Of a DNA stretch of 44,898 nt, positions 12,792-21,302 are shown piece by piece. Under the pieces are notes generated by a model. The model had not been told where the DNA came from. It saw only the letters and a program-made list of their open reading frames with translations, and searched no databases. Position 1 is the stretch's first letter; each line of letters opens with the position of its first letter. Position numbers and translations under genes: made by a program. This DNA is from Spirabiliibacterium pneumoniae (GTDB lineage: Bacteria; Pseudomonadota; Gammaproteobacteria; Enterobacterales; Pasteurellaceae), in contig NZ_JABMII010000011.1 of assembly GCF_014884995.1 (NCBI RefSeq), positions 1-44,898 of the forward strand, read 5' to 3'.

Positions 12792-13569
12792 ACGTTAGCT
12801 CACTATCTAGGCTGTCGCAAATGGCGATATTACGCTGCTTGGAGAACATCAGTTGAATGATGGCTTCAGGCGGTGTGGCATTAGTGAGTAGCATATCTAC
12901 ATCGGCAATGGAGCCTAAGCGCACAATGGCTTGGCGGCTAAATTTCGAGTGGTCGGTGACTAAAAAACTCTGCCGTGCGCTACGCATCAGGGCTTTTTTG
13001 ACTTGAACTTCGTGGAAATCGTAATCAAGCAGCGCGCCGTCTTCATCAATTGCGCTGATGCCGAGAATGGCGAAGTCAAGACGAAATTGAGAGATAAAAT
13101 CCACTGTTGCTTCACCAATAATGCCACCGTCAGCGCGCAAGTTGCCACCTGCGACAATGATTTTAAACTCAGAATTTTGCATCAATATGTGCGCAGCGTT
13201 GAGGTTGTTGGTGACAATTTGTAAATTTTTGTGGCTTAACAACGCATGGGCTACGGCTTCAGGGGTGGTGCCAATATCAATAAACAGCGAAGCACCATTA
13301 GGGATGAGTTTGGCTGTTTGCAATGCAATGGCACGTTTTTCTTGTGAGAAAAAACTTTTGCGTTCGCTGTAATCACTGTTTTCGGAAGTGGAAGGTGATG
13401 CTGCGCCGCCGTGATGGCGCCGAATAAGATTTTTTTCCGCCAGTTCGTTGAGATCGCGCCGAATTGTTTGCGAGGTGACATTAAATACACTCACCAATTC
13501 TTCAGTGCTGATGTAGCCCCGTTGTTTGACCAAATCAATAATTTTGCTATGACGGACGGACTGTTTCAT
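12781..13569 (-). CDS. glpR: DeoR-family repressor, probably GlpR of the glycerol-3-phosphate regulon
   Basis: The 262-residue product has an N-terminal DeoR helix-turn-helix (about residues 6-57, including ISTEELVSVFNVTSQTIRRDLNEL) and a C-terminal sugar-phosphate-binding domain (DIGTTPEAVAHALL, IVAGGNLRADGG, VTDHSKF). In E. coli GlpR represses the glp genes until glycerol-3-phosphate binds. Its position right after glpABC supports the same role. An AGGAAG ribosome binding site precedes the ATG. The 103-bp gap to glpC is AT-rich and could hold a separate promoter. Confidence 0.9.
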   Translation of the reverse strand: MKQSVRHSKIIDLVKQRGYISTEELVSVFNVTSQTIRRDLNELAEKNLIRRHHGGAASPSTSENSDYSERKSFFSQEKRAIALQTAKLIPNGASLFIDIGTTPEAVAHALLSHKNLQIVTNNLNAAHILMQNSEFKIIVAGGNLRADGGIIGEATVDFISQFRLDFAILGISAIDEDGALLDYDFHEVQVKKALMRSARQSFLVTDHSKFSRQAIVRLGSIADVDMLLTNATPPEAIIQLMFSKQRNIAICDSLDSELTCDY

Positions 13570-13672
13570 CTTCCTTTCTCCTGTGCACGTTTGCTCACAT
13601 CGAGTTATTATTATTTTACCCGAAAAAAACTATTGTGTATGCGTTTTCAGTGAAAATCCGTCCGTTTTTTGT

Positions 13673-14932
13673 CTATTTTTGTAACGCCATTGCTAAAAGT
13701 GTGATCGGGTGCAAACATTGGCGAGAAGTGGACATCTCAATTTGCCATTTACAGGTTTCACAATCTGATACCACATAATCAAAGCCACCAGCTTCGATTT
13801 GTGCAAATAAGCTATTGCCGATAGCTTGGGCTGTGTCATAATTTTCTTTTTTAAAGCCGTAAGTGCCTGCAATGCCACAGCATTGAGAATTTAGCATTAT
13901 CACTTCAAGTCCTGGAATTTTATGCAATAATTCGATGGTATAAGGCACCCAGCCACTTTTTTCCATATGGCAGGCAGTGTGATAAGCCACGCGCAATGGC
14001 AGCGGTTTGAGAGGCAGCGTTTTGCCTTCATCGAGCAGTTGGTAGAGATAACGGGTGACCAAATGCACGCTTGACCGCACTTTGCTATTATTTAACCCTA
14101 AAATATGATGATATTCATCGCGTAGCGTTAAGGTGCAGGTGGAGGAGGTGCCCACCACGGTTAAGTGGTTATTGCAAACCGCACTTTCTAATTGTTGGAT
14201 ATTAAATTCGCCTTGTTTTTTGGCACGTTCAGGAAAACCGTTGACCATCAACGGCACGCCGCAGCATTTTTCTTTTTCGAGCAACACCACGCCAATGTTC
14301 ATAGCGTTGAACACGTCAATAAGCTCTTTTCCGAGTTGCGGGTTGTTGTAATTGACGTAACAGCCGTGGTAATAAGCCACTTTTTCGCTAAATTGCAGCT
14401 GAGCTTTGGCCACTTTTTTATACCATTGGCGAAATGTACCGAATGAATAGCGTGGTAAGGTGCGCTGCTTGGCCACACCTAACGTTTTGTCCAGCAAAAA
14501 GCGGGTGGCTTTTAAACCCGTCATAGCATTAACCACAGGTGCGAATGGGGTGGACAATGATCCCATAATGTCGGTATTAGACAGCACTGCATCACGCAAT
14601 TTTTTAATAGCAGATTTATCTTTACCTTGCCCATAGCGGTTGCGTGCGCGCACGATAATGTCGCCGATTTTGACATCCGACGGGCAAGCCACTTCACAGC
14701 GTTTACAGTTGGTACAGTATTTCAATGCCTCATCATAGAAAGCTGCATTTTTTAGTCGCAATCGCTCACCGTCAGGACCAGATTGTTTTGGGCCAGGATA
14801 AAGTGGATTTTGTCGAGACACAGGGCAAACGGCGGTGCAGGCGGTGCATTTGATACAGCTTTCAAAACTGTTGTCTTGATAAGCATGGGTTTGAGTTTGC
14901 TCAGCTTGGCGAATAAGTTGTTGTAAATCCAT
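13673..14932 (-). CDS. glpC: Anaerobic glycerol-3-phosphate dehydrogenase subunit C
   Basis: The 419-residue iron-sulfur subunit anchors the GlpAB dimer to the membrane and passes electrons to menaquinone. Two 4Fe-4S clusters are visible: Cys26, 29, 32, 36 and Cys73, 76, 79, 83. Two CCG-type cysteine-rich domains follow (CCGVPLMVNG and CCGIAGTYG). The start ATG at 14932 is one base after the glpB stop and has GGAGGG upstream; the longer open frame starts inside glpB and is less likely. Confidence 0.96.
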   Translation of the reverse strand: MDLQQLIRQAEQTQTHAYQDNSFESCIKCTACTAVCPVSRQNPLYPGPKQSGPDGERLRLKNAAFYDEALKYCTNCKRCEVACPSDVKIGDIIVRARNRYGQGKDKSAIKKLRDAVLSNTDIMGSLSTPFAPVVNAMTGLKATRFLLDKTLGVAKQRTLPRYSFGTFRQWYKKVAKAQLQFSEKVAYYHGCYVNYNNPQLGKELIDVFNAMNIGVVLLEKEKCCGVPLMVNGFPERAKKQGEFNIQQLESAVCNNHLTVVGTSSTCTLTLRDEYHHILGLNNSKVRSSVHLVTRYLYQLLDEGKTLPLKPLPLRVAYHTACHMEKSGWVPYTIELLHKIPGLEVIMLNSQCCGIAGTYGFKKENYDTAQAIGNSLFAQIEAGGFDYVVSDCETCKWQIEMSTSRQCLHPITLLAMALQK

Positions 14933-14933
14933 A

Positions 14934-16208
14934 TTATCCCTCCTGCAAAATATGCTCAGCGGCATTCAATGCACTCACCACCGCGACCCCTGAGCCACAG
15001 CCTAAATGAATGGCGTCACTGCCAGCCACCACGGCGCCAATGGCATAAATATTGTTGCAAACCGCACTTTGCTTGAAGGCTTGGCAGTGGGCGTTAATTT
15101 TTACGCCATATTGTTGATACGGCTGCGGTGCGCTAAAGCGATGATGTGTCCAATCGGTGCGTTGATCGCTTTTTTCCAAATCCAGCCCAAACACAGGCTC
15201 AATAATCTGATCAAAATGGGCAATTAGGCCATTGCTAAAAAAGCTGCCTGAGGCCAGCACATAACGCGTGCTTTTAATTAATAAGCCGTCAGAGAGCTGC
15301 GTTTTTAAACCGCTGACCGCACTTTGCTCAAATTCGGCTCTGAGCACTTTATCACCTTTCATCAAAATGCCACCCAAACGCTCGAAATGGGCTTGTAAAG
15401 TGCGGTTTTGGCGAATACCGAGCAAAGATGGCGGCAAGGTTGGTAATTCGTGCAAATTTAGTCCACAGGCTTGTGCCAGTTGGTATAAAAAGTGATCGTT
15501 GTCCAGCCCAAAACAGGCGGGCAAGAATACGTGATCAGCGCCGTTGGCGGCTTTTTTGATTTCGTGTACGAGTTGATCAAAGTTTAATTTATGCTCCAGC
15601 GCCTGTGAAATATTAATGCTGCGAAATTCACGCGCATCGCGTCTGAGATGGTCAAGTTCTGGAATATGCAAATAAGCATGGTGAATATCCCAACGAGAAA
15701 ATGGTGCTAGGCGCTGCATATTGTCGCATAATAAGTGCGGTTGAAAATCATTAAAGCCTTCAATGCCAAGCGCTACAACACGTTTTTTCTCAAGTGGCTC
15801 GTTATTCTGACTGAATGTCGGCACACTGCGCGGGGTAAGCCATGTTGGGCGCAATGCACCAAGAGGCGTTAGGCGCAGGTGATTTTGCTCAGCCTGCCCG
15901 TGTAAATTAAGGTCAAGCGCCTCTTTCATGGCTAAAAACTGGCTGCGTGCACGCATCACCGCACTTTCACCGATCACACTATAAAGGTGCGTAGGGTGTT
16001 GCTCACTTAATGCACGCACACCTTGAGCAAAATCAAACACAAGGTCGCCGTTGGGCAATTGATTGAGAAAATCAAATGACCCAGATGAAAAATCTAATGC
16101 ACTTTGCCCCGTTGAAATGATGGCGCAGCGTTGCCCAGCTTGTTGCAGGCGAATGCCACAGATTAACCCTGCAAGCCCGCCGCCAATAATCACATTATCA
16201 AACTTCAT
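14934..16208 (-). CDS. glpB: Anaerobic glycerol-3-phosphate dehydrogenase subunit B
   Basis: The 424-residue flavoprotein has an N-terminal dinucleotide-binding motif, NVIIGGGLAGLICGIRL. GlpB pairs with GlpA in the membrane-associated enzyme that oxidises glycerol-3-phosphate to dihydroxyacetone phosphate with fumarate or nitrate as final acceptor. Its start overlaps the end of glpA by 11 bases. It contains several uptake signal copies, as do the neighbouring genes. Confidence 0.95.
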   Translation of the reverse strand: MKFDNVIIGGGLAGLICGIRLQQAGQRCAIISTGQSALDFSSGSFDFLNQLPNGDLVFDFAQGVRALSEQHPTHLYSVIGESAVMRARSQFLAMKEALDLNLHGQAEQNHLRLTPLGALRPTWLTPRSVPTFSQNNEPLEKKRVVALGIEGFNDFQPHLLCDNMQRLAPFSRWDIHHAYLHIPELDHLRRDAREFRSINISQALEHKLNFDQLVHEIKKAANGADHVFLPACFGLDNDHFLYQLAQACGLNLHELPTLPPSLLGIRQNRTLQAHFERLGGILMKGDKVLRAEFEQSAVSGLKTQLSDGLLIKSTRYVLASGSFFSNGLIAHFDQIIEPVFGLDLEKSDQRTDWTHHRFSAPQPYQQYGVKINAHCQAFKQSAVCNNIYAIGAVVAGSDAIHLGCGSGVAVVSALNAAEHILQEG

Positions 16209-17850
16209 TGCTATCAGTTCCTTGTAGTTGGTCGGCGTGCAGGCTTGGCACGTCGTTGAGGCCCATTAAACCGTAATACACCCACGAGGTAAAATCCGCC
16301 TCACGTAGTGCATCACCCCACGCAATTGGTTCAATACCGCGCCAACGTTCTTCCATAAAGGAAGCTAGCTGCTGGGTCGATTGCTGTGCGCTGGCAACCT
16401 TGAAACGTGCCATTAACCCCGCCGCGCGACAAGCACAAAGTTCCCCTTGGCAAGTGCCCATGCCAACACGCGTACGCCGGCGTAAATCTACCAAATTATT
16501 CACATTTAATTCATCCACCGCGTAGCGCACTTCGCCTGCACTCACCGCCTCACATTCACACACTAAGCTACTATCTAATCGCTCTTGCTCGAGCAGTTTT
16601 GTTGCCCGTGAGCCATGGCGATAGACAGTGGAAAGGCGCAGCGGAGTTGGCAGGGAAATCACTTTTTGGTGGGTGTTAACCGCACTTTCATTTGAGCCTG
16701 GCAGTGGTCTATCTGCCGTTTTGCAAACGGCAGTTTTGTTAAGTTTTTTACAGGCTAAATCCGTTGCCCATTGCGCCATCAAACGGTAGGTGATCAGCTT
16801 GCCGCCCGTGATAGTGATAAAGCCCTCTAAACCGTCGCGCTCAGCATGATCCATTAACACAATGCCGCGGCTGACATTGCGCCCTGATGGATCATCATCA
16901 CTGGCTACCAGCGGGCGGACTCCCGCATAAGCGCGCAGCACACGGGTATGACGCAGGCTTGGTGCGAGTTTTTCCCCTTCATTCATCAAAATGTCCACTT
17001 CCTCTGGCGTAACGACCATATTATCAATTTGATCATATGGAATACGGCTTGAGGTGGTGCCAATCACACAAATGGTATCGCCAGGCACTAAAATGTCGGC
17101 ATCGGCAGGCTTACGGCAACGGTTGATCACCATATTATTTAAACGATGGCCCATGATCAGCAAAGCCCCTTTGGCAGGGAACATTTTGATTTTTAAATCG
17201 GCATATTCCGCAATGCCTTGCCCCCAAATGCCACCCGCATTAATCACAACTGGGGCAAAAAATTCATGTTCGACTTTATGTTTATGATCTACTGCCCGCA
17301 CGCCAATGACGCGATCGCTTTCGCGGATAAGCGAACGTACTTCAGTATAAGTAAAGATCTGTGCGCCATGTTCTTTGGCATCGAGCATATTGGCCGCGGT
17401 TAGGCGGAAAGGATCGATACTGCCATCAGGCACCACGACAGCACCAATTAAATTAGGATTAACTGACGGTTCAAGCCGACGAGCAAGCGCAGGATCAATT
17501 GCCAAGGCATCAATTCCAGCCTTTTGGCACGCCTCAATAAAGGGTTTTTGAAAATCAAGATCGTCTTCAGGCAGCGTGATGAACAGCCCTTTGGAATCAT
17601 CAATACAGTGGCTTGCAATTCGTTTTAGAACATTGTTTTCTTCAATGCACTCGCGAGCGGATTCAGGATCGTTCACTGCATAGCGAGCACCGCTGTGCAA
17701 TAACCCGTGATTACGCCCTGTTGCCCCTGTTGCAATATCACGTCGCTCAAGCAACACACAGCCTAAACCACGCAAGCTGCAATCTCGCGCAATGCCAGCG
17801 CCAGTAGCACCCCCACCAATGATAATCACATCAGTTTGTGTCCGCTGCAT
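16198..17850 (-). CDS. glpA: Anaerobic glycerol-3-phosphate dehydrogenase subunit A
   Basis: The 550-residue catalytic subunit has an FAD-binding motif IIGGGATGAGIARD near residues 10-23, a DAO-type fold, and a C-terminal BFD-like 2Fe-2S domain (CECEAVSAGEV, then GMGTCQGELCACR). The frame can be read from a TTG four codons upstream, but the ATG at 17850 has GGAGG correctly spaced and is preferred. It is the first gene of glpABC. Confidence 0.97.
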   Translation of the reverse strand: MQRTQTDVIIIGGGATGAGIARDCSLRGLGCVLLERRDIATGATGRNHGLLHSGARYAVNDPESARECIEENNVLKRIASHCIDDSKGLFITLPEDDLDFQKPFIEACQKAGIDALAIDPALARRLEPSVNPNLIGAVVVPDGSIDPFRLTAANMLDAKEHGAQIFTYTEVRSLIRESDRVIGVRAVDHKHKVEHEFFAPVVINAGGIWGQGIAEYADLKIKMFPAKGALLIMGHRLNNMVINRCRKPADADILVPGDTICVIGTTSSRIPYDQIDNMVVTPEEVDILMNEGEKLAPSLRHTRVLRAYAGVRPLVASDDDPSGRNVSRGIVLMDHAERDGLEGFITITGGKLITYRLMAQWATDLACKKLNKTAVCKTADRPLPGSNESAVNTHQKVISLPTPLRLSTVYRHGSRATKLLEQERLDSSLVCECEAVSAGEVRYAVDELNVNNLVDLRRRTRVGMGTCQGELCACRAAGLMARFKVASAQQSTQQLASFMEERWRGIEPIAWGDALREADFTSWVYYGLMGLNDVPSLHADQLQGTDSNEV

Positions 17851-17860
17851 ATCACCCTCC

Positions 17861-17882
17861 AAATGTTCGTTTTAGAAAATAA
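17861..17882 (-). promoter_or_regulatory. Candidate GlpR operator
   Basis: On the minus strand the sequence has an imperfect palindrome with arms ATTTTCT and CGAACAT separated by four A. The right arm equals the CGAACAT half of the E. coli GlpR consensus; five of seven arm positions pair. It lies just downstream of the predicted glpA transcription start, a sensible place for repression. Confidence 0.4.
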
Positions 17883-17890
17883 CTAGACAT

Positions 17891-17919
17891 ATTGTAAGGG
17901 ATTTATGATACGTTTGCAC
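17891..17919 (-). promoter_or_regulatory. Candidate glpA promoter
   Basis: On the minus strand a -10 box TACAAT (17891-17896) and a weak -35 box GTGCAA (17914-17919) are 17 bases apart, about 40-70 bases before the glpA start. The weak -35 fits an activator-dependent promoter. Confidence 0.45.
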
Positions 17920-17943
17920 TAAAAAGCACAAAAACAAACATTA

Positions 17944-17965
17944 AAATGAAACCTGGATCACATTT
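17944..17965 (-). promoter_or_regulatory. Candidate CRP site upstream of glpABC
   Basis: On the minus strand the site begins with a perfect AAATGTGA half and after six bases continues TTTCATTT; most positions match the CRP consensus, with two mismatches in the second core. Its centre is about 70 bases upstream of the predicted start, a distance used by class I CRP promoters. Confidence 0.5.
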
Positions 17966-17984
17966 TTATTGAAATAATGGCAAT

Positions 17985-18012
17985 AAACTAACCTTGTTTC
18001 CAAGGTTAGTTT
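17985..18012 (-). terminator. Terminator after tfoX
   Basis: A perfect 12-bp stem (17985-17996 with 18001-18012) with a 4-base loop lies a few bases after the tfoX stop. The T tract after it on the minus strand is short (TTTATT), so efficiency is uncertain. Confidence 0.7.
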
Positions 18013-18018
18013 AACTGC

Positions 18019-18687
18019 TTAATAAGGTGAGCGAAACTTTTCTGGTCTTAAACCACTTTTAGCTAGCTCAATTTGAAGTTTATTAAATGCCGCATATTGT
18101 TGCTCTTTCGTGAGCAAGCCTACAGGGATATTCAGTAATGCAGCGTAAAGGTTCCAAAAAAATTGGAGATTAACTGATATCCCGTTTTGCTTTAGCAATG
18201 CATAGGCTTTTTCTGCTCCAACTCGTTGTAAACGAGAAATAGAATCAATACCTACTTGACTGAGTGAGCGCTCGTGCTTGTAGCTAAGATTAATTAACTG
18301 TTTGATGCGCATTCGCTCAATCTGTTTGATACGTGATTTTTTGTCAACTAATTGCTTAATTGAGGCTTCAATTAAAGATTTTAGTAACTTATCATCTTCA
18401 ATAATGCTATTAGGTAGGCAGTAATAATCACTAGACAGTGCTTGATTTTCGCTTTTAGTACATGCCTTACAGTCAAGTCTTTCAAGCTGTGTAGCCAGAT
18501 TATCTTCTGCTCGAAGATAAAAGGCGCCGGATTGAAAAATAGCAAACATGTTACTATCTTGGTAAAATCCGTAACCTGAAAAAAGGCTTTTGACAATGAC
18601 ATCACTGATCACGTTGTCAACATACTTTTTTATATTGTTTAGCTTGTCATTATTTGACTGCTTTTGAGGGCTTAATGGATATGTCAT
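18019..18687 (-). CDS. tfoX: Competence regulator TfoX/Sxy
   Basis: The 222-residue protein is the master activator of natural transformation in Pasteurellaceae; it acts with CRP at competence promoters. The N-terminal TfoX domain (about residues 20-105) includes SLFSGYG at 34-40 and FYLRA at 56-60. The C-terminal TfoX domain (about 128-205) includes LSQVGIDS, VGAEKAYALL and FFWNLYAAL. Length matches the H. influenzae protein. It is flanked by its own promoter, a leader hairpin and a terminator, so it is a single-gene unit. The gene contains no uptake signal although its neighbours have many. Confidence 0.95.
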   Translation of the reverse strand: MTYPLSPQKQSNNDKLNNIKKYVDNVISDVIVKSLFSGYGFYQDSNMFAIFQSGAFYLRAEDNLATQLERLDCKACTKSENQALSSDYYCLPNSIIEDDKLLKSLIEASIKQLVDKKSRIKQIERMRIKQLINLSYKHERSLSQVGIDSISRLQRVGAEKAYALLKQNGISVNLQFFWNLYAALLNIPVGLLTKEQQYAAFNKLQIELAKSGLRPEKFRSPY

Positions 18688-18725
18688 TGGTACTCCTTTG
18701 ATTTAATTGATTAACAAATTAAGCC
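18669..18725 (-). promoter_or_regulatory. tfoX leader inverted repeat enclosing the ribosome binding site and start codon
   Basis: In the mRNA, GGCUUAAU in the untranslated leader (from 18725 to 18718) is perfectly complementary to AUUAAGCC at coding nucleotides 12-19 (18676 to 18669). The 41-base loop between contains the AGGAG ribosome binding site and the AUG. The predicted transcript begins almost at the first arm. In H. influenzae a similar pairing between leader and coding region of sxy limits its translation. Confidence 0.65.
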
Positions 18726-18732
18726 TATATTT

Positions 18733-18762
18733 ATAGTAGCGAAAAATAAGGTTGAATTGCAA
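18733..18762 (-). promoter_or_regulatory. Candidate tfoX promoter
   Basis: On the minus strand a -35 box TTGCAA (18757-18762) and a -10 box TACTAT (18733-18738) are 18 bases apart. An overlapping TATAAA at 18730-18735 is an alternative -10. The start would fall near 18723-18726, giving a leader of about 37-40 bases. Confidence 0.5.
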
Positions 18763-18775
18763 AGCTAATTGTAAA

Positions 18776-18797
18776 AAATGTGAAGTTCATTCCTAAA
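18776..18797. promoter_or_regulatory. Candidate CRP site upstream of tfoX
   Basis: The plus strand has a perfect AAATGTGA half followed after six bases by TTCCTAAA, a poor second half. Its centre is about 60 bases upstream of the predicted tfoX start, the classical class I position. H. influenzae sxy is known to need CRP. Confidence 0.4.
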
Positions 18798-19353
18798 ATA
18801 GGAAAAATTTTAGCTTTTTTGGTTATTTCTTAATCAAAAATTATAGATGTTGACCTCTTTTAAGGATGTTAACCAGTTTTTGAGATTAGAAGTTATATGT
18901 TAATGATCATGTAAAAATAGATCATATAGATGTAGTTTGACCATCAAAAAGTTATCTATTTTGTTACTATTTTAGTGGGTAAATCTAGAACAGGTAATAT
19001 TTATTAACTGTTCTAGAGATATAAGTTGGATGAACTAGAGTAATTACACTTTAGCACAAAAGAGCTGTGCATTACTATTTCATCTGATGAGTTAACTTCA
19101 TGAACATACCAGTGTGATAATAACTATGAGCCTTGAATTTTCGGGCAGGGAATATTATTTACTGAAGTAAGGATAATTAAAGTGCTTTTAGATAGGCTGA
19201 TTCATCGGGTAATGAATCTTACTGATTCAAATATCATAATTTGGTGAAAGGAGAGAATCATTTTTAACAGATCTGTGTGGTTCAATTTTGGAAGAAGATA
19301 GTTGACACGTTTTCGCGCACTTTATCAACACGTCAAAGCAGTGGCATAAAATA
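18798..19353. other. Unassigned non-coding stretch with inverted repeats
   Basis: No frame on either strand stays open for a plausible gene and no family is recognisable. It is AT-rich and has no uptake signal. Visible structures are a perfect 10-bp inverted repeat TCTAGAACAG/CTGTTCTAGA (18984-18993 with 19008-19017), a 7-bp one GATTCAT/ATGAATC (19199-19205 with 19212-19218), and GCACA/TGTGC (19054-19058 with 19066-19070). It could be a decayed gene or hold a small RNA; neither is shown. Confidence 0.6.
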
Positions 19354-19385
19354 AAAACCGCACTTTTATTGATCAGTGCGGTTTT
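19354..19385 (-). terminator. Terminator after the DUF2254 gene
   Basis: An 11-bp perfect stem (19354-19364 with 19375-19385) with a 10-base loop is followed on the minus strand by a T-rich tract. One arm is an uptake signal and the other matches it except for one base. It lies directly after the stop codon. Confidence 0.85.
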
Positions 19386-19387
19386 AT

Positions 19388-20653
19388 TTAAGCGAAACGA
19401 ATGCTTTGGTTGAATAATTTGTCGTGAATTTGCTGCACTTGCTCAAATTCCGAGTTAAGATTAAGACCTTGTTTAGCATAATCCAAATCAATTTGTGCCT
19501 GTAATCGCGCGGCATGGCGTATGCGAGTTTCTTTAGCGTGCATGGAAATGACGTGCAGAATTTTTTGCATGCGAATATGCACTTCCATAATACTTGCACC
19601 ATCACGTGAGATTGGGCTAAAGGGTTGAGAAATTAAATCTGTTTCATCGAGTTTTACGATGCTTAAGTTTTCGTATTCTAGTGGCTCTTCCTCCGTTTTC
19701 GCATCAAGTAGCAATCGCATGAGTACGGTGAGCACTTTGATGGCGGTGCCTGGATCGTTCACCGCGGGTGAGAGTGCGCGTTGCGCTACCTCACTGAGCA
19801 CAATCATGCCAAATTTTGGATCTTGCGCGTAGCTACGGTTATCTTCCACCACAAAAGCAGGGCAAAGGTTGTCTTGTGCATCATCTATTTTTTTGCTGAT
19901 ATACGCCATCGCCATGCCATTATAGACTAGCACGCCTGGACGGACAGCAATGTCTATTTCGCACTCGTGCTTGCTGGCAAAGGTTTGCAATTTGCCCATG
20001 TTGATGTGGGTTAAATAGCCACTAAAACAGGCGTGAATAGCGTGTTTATACCGCACTTTGTCGATACCTTTGGCACCCATGTTGGGGCGTTTGCGGTAAT
20101 TAATCAATGTTTGTTCGGTGGCAAGTTCAATTTTATCCAGCGTGTTGTTCAGACGCCCGAGTTGAGAGAGTGTTTTGACCCAGTTGATCAAAGTGTAAAT
20201 TAAATACAGCAGCACTCCGATTGTCCCGACAAACAGCACAAAGCGCCCCGCCTGCCCGTAATACCCAATGCCAAGTGCGGTTTTGGCGATCACGGCATAT
20301 ACAAAAGCAGAAATAAAGCTGGCAATTGCTACACGGGTGTTGTCATCCCCCATCACTAGCTCTGTGGCGCGTGGTGTTGCGCCGTTAGAGGCTGAGGCAA
20401 AGGCGGACACCATAATTGATAAAGAAAAAGTACTCACCGCCAACATACTCGAGGCAATAATACCGAGCAGGGAATCAAGCGTATCGGTTTCAATGTTGAT
20501 ACTAAAATCTTCGGGGAAAAAACGATTTGCCCATGCGGCGGCAAACGCAAACACTACCGCCACAATCGCACCTAAAACAGGCGTTACCCACAAGGCGTTG
20601 CTCGGTTTTTTAAGCCATAACAGCGCATTAAAGAACGTATCTTTTAACGTCAT
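19388..20653 (-). CDS. DUF2254 family membrane protein
   Basis: The 421-residue product belongs to the DUF2254 predicted membrane proteins, of unknown function. Four hydrophobic helices occupy about residues 21-43, 65-88, 108-130 and 138-162. The conserved signature STFSLSIMVSAFASASNG with the following PRATELVMGD lies between helices two and three, and AQRALSPAVNDPGTA is in the cytoplasmic C-terminal half. The C-terminus is charged and helical. It is a single-gene unit with its own terminator; the 105-bp gap upstream separates it from trmL. Confidence 0.85.
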   Translation of the reverse strand: MTLKDTFFNALLWLKKPSNALWVTPVLGAIVAVVFAFAAAWANRFFPEDFSINIETDTLDSLLGIIASSMLAVSTFSLSIMVSAFASASNGATPRATELVMGDDNTRVAIASFISAFVYAVIAKTALGIGYYGQAGRFVLFVGTIGVLLYLIYTLINWVKTLSQLGRLNNTLDKIELATEQTLINYRKRPNMGAKGIDKVRYKHAIHACFSGYLTHINMGKLQTFASKHECEIDIAVRPGVLVYNGMAMAYISKKIDDAQDNLCPAFVVEDNRSYAQDPKFGMIVLSEVAQRALSPAVNDPGTAIKVLTVLMRLLLDAKTEEEPLEYENLSIVKLDETDLISQPFSPISRDGASIMEVHIRMQKILHVISMHAKETRIRHAARLQAQIDLDYAKQGLNLNSEFEQVQQIHDKLFNQSIRFA

Positions 20654-20758
20654 AATTTACTCAAGCCAATTAATTTGTGCCATTATAAAAGGTTTTTATT
20701 CAAACTTCAGTAAGTAAAGTTGATCTTATTATAATCGATTTTTTAGCCTTTGGTTTAA

Positions 20759-21235
20759 TTATACGTTAGGATTGACCGCCCCTTCAAAGCCAAGCTGACG
20801 CCACGCTTCATAAACCGTCACCGCCACCGAGTTGGACAAATTCATGCTGCGACTATTCGCCACCATCGGCAGGCGGATTTTTTCGCTCATGGGCATGGTG
20901 TCTAAAATCGCTTTAGGGATGCCACGGGTTTCTGGCCCAAACATCAAAAAATCACCGAGTTGAAACCGCACTTCGGTATGATTTGGCCCGCCTTTGGTGG
21001 TCAACGCAAATAGCCGTTTTGGTTTGGCTTGCGTTAAAAAGACCTCGTAAGATGGGTATTTGTGAATTTCGGCAAATTCGTGATAATCCAGCCCCGAGCG
21101 ACGCAATTTTTTGTCGTCCCAGTCAAAGCCAAGCGGCTCAATCAAATGCAGCCGAAAACCACAATTGGCGCACAGGCGGATGATATTACCTGTATTTTGC
21201 GGAATTTCAGGCTCATATAACACAATATCTAACAT
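20759..21235 (-). CDS. trmL: tRNA (cytidine/uridine34-2'-O)-methyltransferase
   Basis: The 158-residue SPOUT-class knotted methyltransferase is equivalent to E. coli YibK and H. influenzae HI0766. It methylates the ribose of the wobble base in leucine tRNAs. The motifs [27 protein letters not shown] and [19 protein letters not shown] are all present. I chose the second of two adjacent ATGs (21235) because homologues begin MLDIVLYEP. It is divergent from mutM with a 67-bp gap. Confidence 0.95.
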   Translation of the reverse strand: MLDIVLYEPEIPQNTGNIIRLCANCGFRLHLIEPLGFDWDDKKLRRSGLDYHEFAEIHKYPSYEVFLTQAKPKRLFALTTKGGPNHTEVRFQLGDFLMFGPETRGIPKAILDTMPMSEKIRLPMVANSRSMNLSNSVAVTVYEAWRQLGFEGAVNPNV

Positions 21236-21302
21236 CATTTTTTCCAATCACGTAAAATTGGCTCTATAATACAACGAAGCCAACCTTAAGCAAAACGAGA
21301 TT

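Noticed and set aside
19269-19284. Ten-base identity (ATCTGTGTGG) with the rRNA leader at the right edge
   Set aside because: No boxA, promoter pair or rRNA similarity lies around it; probably chance.
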